Source: an uncultured Oscillibacter sp.
Lineage (GTDB): Bacteria > Bacillota > Clostridia > Oscillospirales > Oscillospiraceae
Assembly (NCBI GenBank): GCA_900544615.1
Contig: UQVS01000007.1
Coordinates: 42,425 to 106,424 of the forward strand
DNA length: 64,000 nt
Direction of reading: 5' to 3'
Below the pieces are notes generated by a model. It worked only from the letters and a program-made list of their open reading frames with translations, was not told the origin of the DNA and made no database searches. Position 1 is the first letter of the stretch. Each line of letters starts with the position of its first letter. Shown here one piece after another: positions 59,506-64,000 of the stretch. The position numbers and the translations under genes are program-made.

Positions 59506-60111
59506 ATGTCATTCTTTGAAAACACCCGCAAGCCCGTGGGTTTTGGCGGGAAGCTCATGGTCGCTATGATGAACGTCGGGCACAGCGCTGTGGCCCGGTG
59601 GGGACTTCAATTTTTGGCGCTTGCGCCGGATGCCAAGGTGCTGGACTGCGGCTGCGGCGGCGGGGCGAACATCCGACGGCTGCTGAAAAAATGCCCACAG
59701 GGCGTCGTCAAGGGCATTGACTATTCCCCCGTCAGCGTGGAGAAATCCAAAAGGGTCAATGAGACTGCCATCGTGGAGGGACGCTGCGCCGTTCTGCAAG
59801 GCAGCGTGGCGGATATGATGTTTGCTGATAACTGGTTCGATGCGGTGACGGCCTTTGAAACCGTCTATTTCTGGCCTGACCTGCCGCGGTGCTTCCAGGA
59901 GGTTTACCGGGTGCTGAAGCCCGGCGGGACATTTCTCATCTGCAACGAAAGCAATGGCGACACAGACAGGGACGAAAAGTGGACGGAGATCATCGGCGGC
60001 ATGACCATCTACAAGGATGCCGAACTAAAGGCGTATCTGGAGCAGGCAGGCTTTCACGATGTGCAGATACACAAAAAAAGAAGCTGGCTCTGCGTCACGG
60101 CGCGGAAATGA
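59506..60111 (+). CDS. Class I SAM-dependent methyltransferase
   Basis: This 201-residue methyltransferase has motif I VLDCGCGGGANIRRL near 45-59, GIDYSPVSVEKSK near 69-81 and VYRVLKPGGTFLICNE near 132-147. It is not a close duplicate of the gene before it, yet the two are one base apart and clearly co-translated. GGAGGTG lies upstream of the ATG within the preceding gene. Its C terminus (RSWLCVTARK) is complete. Confidence 0.87.
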   Translation: MSFFENTRKPVGFGGKLMVAMMNVGHSAVARWGLQFLALAPDAKVLDCGCGGGANIRRLLKKCPQGVVKGIDYSPVSVEKSKRVNETAIVEGRCAVLQGSVADMMFADNWFDAVTAFETVYFWPDLPRCFQEVYRVLKPGGTFLICNESNGDTDRDEKWTEIIGGMTIYKDAELKAYLEQAGFHDVQIHKKRSWLCVTARK

Positions 60112-60124
60112 GGAGGGCTAAAGC

Positions 60125-60520
60125 ATGAGCATTTTTGCATCCATCCTGCGCACGGCGTATAAGCTCTCCGGCGCGAAAAAGGCGTTTGCCTTGCCGGAGA
60201 ATGCGCTGCAAAAGGAAATCGAAAAGCAGAACCGGCATCGTGGCGTTTTTACGCCCACCGACCGCAAGGCACATTATGAGACGATCACAGTGGGCGGCTT
60301 CCCCTGTCTGATCGTGCGAGAGCATCCGAAGCCGTCCGAGCGCGCGATTCTCTATTTCTTTGGCGGCGGCATGGTGATCGGGCCGGATAAGGGCGACCTA
60401 CCTGTGATACGCAAGCTCTGCCGCGAAACCGGCTGCGATGTGTGGTTTCCGTTTTACCCGCTCTGCATGGCGTATTGCATTAGTATGCAAGCCTTAGAGG
60501 GCAAAATTCGCCTTTGTTAA
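60125..60520 (+). pseudogene. Truncated alpha/beta hydrolase
   Basis: The frame encodes 131 residues that match the N-terminal third of an alpha/beta hydrolase: LIVREHPKPSERAILYFFGGGMVIGPDKGD (about 72-101, oxyanion GGG) and VWFPFYPLC near 113-121. The usual nucleophile elbow, acid and histidine are all missing. Homology stops at about 60465; the last codons (SMQALEGKIRLC) belong to a different, AT-rich sequence with repeats. GAGGAGGG precedes the ATG. It was once the fourth gene of the TetR-controlled cassette. Confidence 0.8.
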
Positions 60521-60660
60521 TTTACACCAGAGTTTACACCAGGTCATTAAAAAGATATAAAAACTTATAATCACTTATAAAACGCGAGGTTCGGAAAACT
60601 CTACAGGTGGCTGATTTTTAAGAACTTATGGGAACTTATGAGGACTTATGAACTGCGTGA
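60466..60660 (+). repeat. Phased-repeat scar replacing the 3' end of the hydrolase gene
   Basis: This AT-rich, gene-free stretch holds a tandem TTTACACCAG at 60521-60530 and 60533-60542 (12-base spacing) and five ACTTAT units starting at 60563, 60573, 60624, 60634 and 60644. Within each group the spacing is exactly 10 bases. Such arrays next to a truncated gene recall the arm-type sites and attachment end of an integrative element, but no integrase is present. Confidence 0.6.
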
Positions 60661-60669
60661 TAATTTTAA

Positions 60670-60685
60670 CGTTAATTATTTAACG
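60670..60685 (+). promoter_or_regulatory. Rex-like operator upstream of hbd
   Basis: CGTTAA-TTAT-TTAACG is a perfect inverted repeat that fits the core of the Rex consensus TTGTTAANNNNTTAACAA at ten of ten inner positions. It lies about 70 bases upstream of the hbd -35. Confidence 0.55.
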
Positions 60686-60753
60686 GATATGTAGAAAATT
60701 TAACGAAGTGTTTGTGTGATGTGCAGAAAATGCCCGGAATGGGGAAAAGATGC

Positions 60754-60782
60754 TTGCTTAATTGCGGCATTGACCTTATAAT
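60754..60782 (+). promoter_or_regulatory. SigA promoter of hbd
   Basis: TTGCTT (60754-60759) and a perfect TATAAT (60777-60782) are 17 bases apart, 84 bases before the ATG. Confidence 0.75.
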
Positions 60783-60866
60783 AGGAGCCAGGTTGAACAG
60801 TGCCTGCGGAGAACAGCTCCGAAGGCGCGGGTACCTCACTATTGAAAATAACAGGAGGAATCTCAC

Positions 60867-61703
60867 ATGAAAGTAGCAGTATTTGGCGCCGGCACCATGG
60901 GCAGCGGCATTGCTCAGGTTTTCGCGGCAAAGGGCCACACCGCCCTGATGTATGCAAGCTCTGTGGCTTCCGCTCAGAAGCATAAGGACAAGCTGGCCGC
61001 ATCCCTGCAAAAACGCGTGGAGAAGGGCAAGATGACGCAGGAGGCTGTGGACGCTCTGCTGGCTAACATTCTGGTGGAGGAGAAGTCCGCCTGCGCTGAC
61101 GCCGATCTGATCATCGAGTGCGTCAAGGAAGACATGGCCACCAAGAAGGAGCTGCTGAACGAGCTGGACGTTCTGTGCAAGCCTGAGGCGATCTTCGCTT
61201 CCAACACCTCCTCTCTGTCCATCACTGAGATGGGCCACGGCCTGAAGCATCCCGTGATCGGTATGCACTTCTTCAATCCCGTCCCCAGCATGAAGCTGGT
61301 GGAGATTATCCGCGGCGCCAACACCACGCAGGAGACCTTCGATACGATCTACAAGCTGTCTCAGGACATCGGCAAGGATCCCGTTGAGGTTGCCGAGGCT
61401 CCCGGCTTTGTGGTCAACAAGATCCTGATCCCCATGATCAACGAGGCCATCGGTCTGGTGGAGACCGGCGTCGCTTCTGTGGAGGATATCGACAAGGCCA
61501 TGCGTCTGGGCGCCAACCATCCCATGGGCCCATTGGCTCTGGGCGATTTCATCGGTCTGGACGTGTGCCTGGCCATTATGGACACCCTGTACACCGAGAC
61601 CGGCGATCCCAAGTATCGTCCCGCCCTGCTGCTGAAGAAGATGGTGCGCGGAGGTCTGCTGGGCAAGAAGTCCGGCAAGGGCTTCTACGACTACAGCAAG
61701 TAA
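60867..61703 (+). CDS. hbd: 3-hydroxybutyryl-CoA dehydrogenase
   Basis: Hbd reduces acetoacetyl-CoA to 3-hydroxybutyryl-CoA with NAD(P)H, a central step to butyrate. The 278 residues have the dinucleotide motif FGAGTMGSGIAQ at 5-16, the catalytic histidine in GMHFFNPVP near 131-139, SNTSSLSITEM near 111-121 and NKILIPMINEA near 183-193. Length fits clostridial Hbd. GGAGGAA precedes the ATG. It has its own promoter and terminator, apart from the bcd unit that follows. Confidence 0.96.
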   Translation: MKVAVFGAGTMGSGIAQVFAAKGHTALMYASSVASAQKHKDKLAASLQKRVEKGKMTQEAVDALLANILVEEKSACADADLIIECVKEDMATKKELLNELDVLCKPEAIFASNTSSLSITEMGHGLKHPVIGMHFFNPVPSMKLVEIIRGANTTQETFDTIYKLSQDIGKDPVEVAEAPGFVVNKILIPMINEAIGLVETGVASVEDIDKAMRLGANHPMGPLALGDFIGLDVCLAIMDTLYTETGDPKYRPALLLKKMVRGGLLGKKSGKGFYDYSK

Positions 61704-61715
61704 ATACATCCATTG

Positions 61716-61745
61716 ACCAGGCTGCCGTATGGCAGCCTGGTTTTT
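61716..61745 (+). terminator. Intrinsic terminator of hbd
   Basis: A perfect 11-bp stem ACCAGGCTGCC with its partner (61716-61726 with 61731-61741) ends in five T. Confidence 0.93.
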
Positions 61746-62106
61746 GTGAAACTTCAACAGTTTCTTTAGAGAAAAATGGAAAATATGTCGGCTTCGACAT
61801 CTGATACAAAATTAACGTTAAAATTTTGGCAACTATTACAAGGCGCTTTTCCTTGCCTTTCTGCACATATAGCGTTATAATTTTCACATAGTCAGGACGA
61901 CGTATGGCCTGAAGCTGCAACAGGGAAGTTTCACTGTTGCGATTTATTTGGCTGAAAGATGTTAAAATTGTAACAAAGCGTACAATGGAAACGTTTTGCC
62001 GTCCGCGAAAGGTTGTATTGCTTGCTCTGGTGAGAACGGAAGGAGAGAGCCGTTCAAGGCCGGAGGATTGTAATAACCGAACAAGAAATTGTAGGAGGAT
62101 CGAATC
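61746..62106 (+). promoter_or_regulatory. Control region of the bcd-etf unit
   Basis: This gene-free 360 bases contains a promoter (TTGCCT 61853-61858, TATAAT 61876-61881, 17-base spacer), a palindrome TTAACGTTAA (61812-61821) and the Rex-like site described separately. The leader after the likely start point is about 215 bases long and may carry further control, for which I see no known RNA motif. Confidence 0.65.
61959..61976 (+). promoter_or_regulatory. Rex-like operator upstream of bcd
   Basis: ATGTTAAAATTGTAACAA matches the Rex consensus TTGTTAANNNNTTAACAA at 12 of 14 fixed positions. It lies about 75 bases downstream of the identified -10 and could act as a roadblock or mark a second promoter. 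Confidence 0.6.
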
Positions 62107-63249
62107 ATGGATTTTCATCTGACAAACGAGCAGCAGATGCTCCGCAAGATGTACCGGGAATTCGCCGAAACCGAGGTCAAGCCTCTGGCTGAGGAGATCG
62201 ATGAGGAAGAGCGCTTCCCCATGGAGACCGTCGAGAAGATGGCGAAACTGGGCATGATGGGCATTTACTTCCCCAAGGAGTACGGCGGTGCCGGCGGCGA
62301 TGTCCTGTCCTATGCCATGTGCGTGGAAGAGCTGGCCAAGGTCTGCGGCACCACTGCTGTTATCGTGTCCGCACATACCTCCCTGTGCTGCGCTCCTATT
62401 TTTGAAAACGGCACCGAGGAGCAGAAGCGCAAGTATCTGCCCGACCTGCTCAGCGGCAAGAAGATCGGCGCGTTCGGCCTGACCGAGCCCGGCGCCGGCA
62501 CGGATGCTTCCGGCCAGCAGACCACTGCTGTCCTTGAGGGCGACCATTATGTTCTCAACGGCTCCAAGTGCTTCATCACCAACGGCAACGTGGCTGATAC
62601 TTTCGTGGTGTTCGCCATGACCGATAAGTCCAAGGGCAACCACGGCATCACCGCTTTCATTGTCGAGAAGAGCTTCCCCGGCTTCTCCACCGGCAAGCAT
62701 GAGAAGAAGATGGGCATCCGCGGTTCTTCCACCTGCGACCTGATCTTTGAGGACTGCATCGTTCCCAAGGAGAACCTGCTGGGCAAGGAAGGCAAGGGCT
62801 TCAAGATCGCCATGCAGACGCTGGATGGCGGCCGTATCGGCATCGCTTCTCAGGCTCTGGGTCTGGGCGAAGGCGCCGTGAACGAGGCCATCAAGTACAC
62901 GCAGGAGCGCGTTCAGTTCGGTAAGCGTCTGAGCCAGTTCCAGAACACCCAGTTCCAGCTGGCCGATATGCACTGCCGTATGCAGGCTGCTCAGTATCTG
63001 GTGTATGCTGCCGCTATGAAGAAGCAGAACCATGAGGATTACTCCATGGACGCTTCCATGGCCAAGCTCTTCGCCGCTGAGGCCGCTTCCGACGTGACCC
63101 GCCGCGCTGTCCAGCTGTTCGGCGGCTACGGCTACACCCGTGAGTATCCCGTGGAGCGCATGATGCGCGATGCCAAGATCACCGAGATCTATGAGGGTAC
63201 TTCTGAAGTCCAGCGCATGGTCATTGCCAGCCACCTGGGCGTGAAATAA
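62107..63249 (+). CDS. bcd: Butyryl-CoA dehydrogenase (short-chain acyl-CoA dehydrogenase)
   Basis: Bcd reduces crotonyl-CoA to butyryl-CoA and, with Etf, bifurcates electrons from NADH to ferredoxin. The 380 residues have FAD-binding signatures GAFGLTEPGAGTDASGQQTT near 125-144 and KCFITNGNVADTFVVFAMT, the flavin loop QLFGGYGYTREYPVERMMRD near 335-354 and the catalytic Glu (about 363) in IYEGTSEVQR. GTAGGAGG precedes the ATG. EtfB follows at 21 bases, consistent with a bcd-etfBA operon. Confidence 0.95.
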   Translation: MDFHLTNEQQMLRKMYREFAETEVKPLAEEIDEEERFPMETVEKMAKLGMMGIYFPKEYGGAGGDVLSYAMCVEELAKVCGTTAVIVSAHTSLCCAPIFENGTEEQKRKYLPDLLSGKKIGAFGLTEPGAGTDASGQQTTAVLEGDHYVLNGSKCFITNGNVADTFVVFAMTDKSKGNHGITAFIVEKSFPGFSTGKHEKKMGIRGSSTCDLIFEDCIVPKENLLGKEGKGFKIAMQTLDGGRIGIASQALGLGEGAVNEAIKYTQERVQFGKRLSQFQNTQFQLADMHCRMQAAQYLVYAAAMKKQNHEDYSMDASMAKLFAAEAASDVTRRAVQLFGGYGYTREYPVERMMRDAKITEIYEGTSEVQRMVIASHLGVK

Positions 63250-63270
63250 TTGAAGGAGGTAAAGGTTAAA

Positions 63271-64000
63271 ATGAAGATCATTGTTTCTATTAAGCAGGTT
63301 CCCGATACCTCCGGCAAGGTTGCTGTCAATCCCGATGGTACCCTGAACCGTGCTTCCATGCAGACCATCACCAACCCCGACGACATGAACGCTCTGGAAG
63401 CCGCTCTGGCCATTAAGGACGCCACCGGCTGCAAGGTCACCGTTGTCACCATGGGTCCCCCGCCCGCAGCCGGCATGCTGCGTGAGGCTCTGGCCATGGG
63501 CGCTGACGAGGCTTATCTGGTTTCCGCCCGCGAGTTCGGCGGTTCCGATACCTATGCTACTTCCCAGATTCTGGCCGCTGCCATCAACAAGATCGGCGTG
63601 GAGAAGGACGATGTCGTTATGTGCGGCCGTCAGGCCATCGACGGCGATACCGCTCAGGTCGGCCCCCAGATCGCTGAGAAGCTGCATCTGCCCCAGGTCA
63701 CTTACGCTGCCGAGATCACCAAGACTGGCGACGAGATCACCGTCAAGCGTATGCTGGAGGATGGCTATATGACCATCAAGGTTCACACCCCCTGCCTGAT
63801 CACCTGCATCAAGGAGCTGAACAATCCTCGTTACATGAGCGTCGGCGGCGTGTTTGAAGCCTATGGCAAGCCCCTGACCACTCTGGGCTATGAGGATCTG
63901 AAGGACGATCCCCTGATCGATGCCACCACCATTGGCCTGAAGGGTTCTCCCACCAACATCTTCAAGAGCTTCACGCCTCCCCAGAAGGGTGCCGGCATGA
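63271..64000 (+). CDS. etfB: Electron transfer flavoprotein beta subunit (runs off the window)
   Basis: EtfB pairs with EtfA to pass electrons to Bcd; in clostridia the beta-subunit FAD carries out bifurcation. The first 243 codons are present: MKIIVSIKQVPDT at 1-13, VTMGPPPAAGMLREALAMGADEAYL near 60-84 (in part) and the signature CGRQAIDGDTAQVGPQIAE near 118-136. GAAGGAGG precedes the ATG. The 3' end and the expected etfA lie outside the window. Confidence 0.95.
   Translation, partial: MKIIVSIKQVPDTSGKVAVNPDGTLNRASMQTITNPDDMNALEAALAIKDATGCKVTVVTMGPPPAAGMLREALAMGADEAYLVSAREFGGSDTYATSQILAAAINKIGVEKDDVVMCGRQAIDGDTAQVGPQIAEKLHLPQVTYAAEITKTGDEITVKRMLEDGYMTIKVHTPCLITCIKELNNPRYMSVGGVFEAYGKPLTTLGYEDLKDDPLIDATTIGLKGSPTNIFKSFTPPQKGAGM

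Noticed and set aside
60521..60650. CRISPR array
   Set aside because: The repeats are only 6-10 bases with 10- or 12-base periods and no spacers of normal length, and no cas gene is near.
61576..63786. 736-codon minus-strand frame opposite bcd and etfB
   Set aside because: It is antisense to strongly conserved genes and spans the hbd terminator and the bcd promoter.

Overview
The window reads as chromosome of a GC-rich, anaerobic, Gram-positive member of Clostridia. The most likely placement is a gut Oscillospiraceae-type butyrate producer. This rests on a CtsR-controlled clpC locus with CtsR boxes, a T-box leader, an infC-rpmI-rplT operon with a probable L20-type leader, a GerMN (sporulation-type) protein, a clostridial 2[4Fe-4S] ferredoxin, and the start of a crotonyl-CoA to butyryl-CoA module (hbd, bcd, etfB). 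No 16S gene is present, so the genus is inference. There are about 64 intact genes and at least four broken ones. No rRNA, tRNA, CRISPR array or intact transposase was found.

Layout. 0-10 kb: a beta-hydroxyacid dehydrogenase, lipoate ligase, MATE exporter, DUF368 (PopT-like) lipid-carrier transporter, a secreted LysM 5'-nucleotidase, and a psuK-psuG pseudouridine catabolic operon behind a large palindrome. 10-15 kb: two lipoproteins and a two-component system whose genes are separated by a 65-bp duplication of the regulator's 3' end. 15-23 kb: core genes (DUF1385, prmC, recA-recX, a small membrane protein, rimO, pgsA), then on the minus strand rsmI, a tRNA methyltransferase and a ferredoxin too small for ordinary ORF cut-offs. 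23-27 kb: ctsR-mcsA-clpC with no mcsB and a McsA that has one zinc module only. 27-35 kb: RluA, patatin, ABC-F, macro domain, DUF1576, DegV, a 59-aa membrane peptide. 34.5-36 kb: a tight Nudix-DUF3783-DUF523 operon. 36-43 kb: a DacF-like carboxypeptidase, divergent from comEA, a second two-component system, a GerMN protein and a large unknown membrane protein. 43-46 kb: an MBL hydrolase, then a decayed patch (methyltransferase pseudogene, internally deleted TetR with its operator left behind), then an unusual tandem-OB SSB-like protein. 46-54 kb: Mbeg1-like hydrolase, RsiV-like lipoprotein, tmcAL, ackA, MnmM-like methyltransferase, mtnN-luxS and a membrane-tethered XRE regulator. 54-56 kb: infC-rpmI-rplT and trmB. 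56-60.6 kb: a variable stretch with a T-box-led orphan trpB broken by one amber codon, a TetR with matching palindromic operators, two methyltransferases and a truncated hydrolase that ends in a scar with 10-bp-phased repeats. 60.7-64 kb: hbd, then bcd-etfB, with Rex-like operators upstream of both units.

How the parts connect: redox control (Rex-like sites) of butyrate synthesis beside acetate kinase elsewhere in the window; SAM recycling (mtnN-luxS) in a window rich in methyltransferases; and protein quality control through CtsR and ClpC. The clearest oddities are the McsB-less McsA, the interrupted T-box trpB, the phased-repeat scar, the symmetric operator in front of the HTH-fused pseudouridine kinase, and the duplication between regulator and kinase genes.
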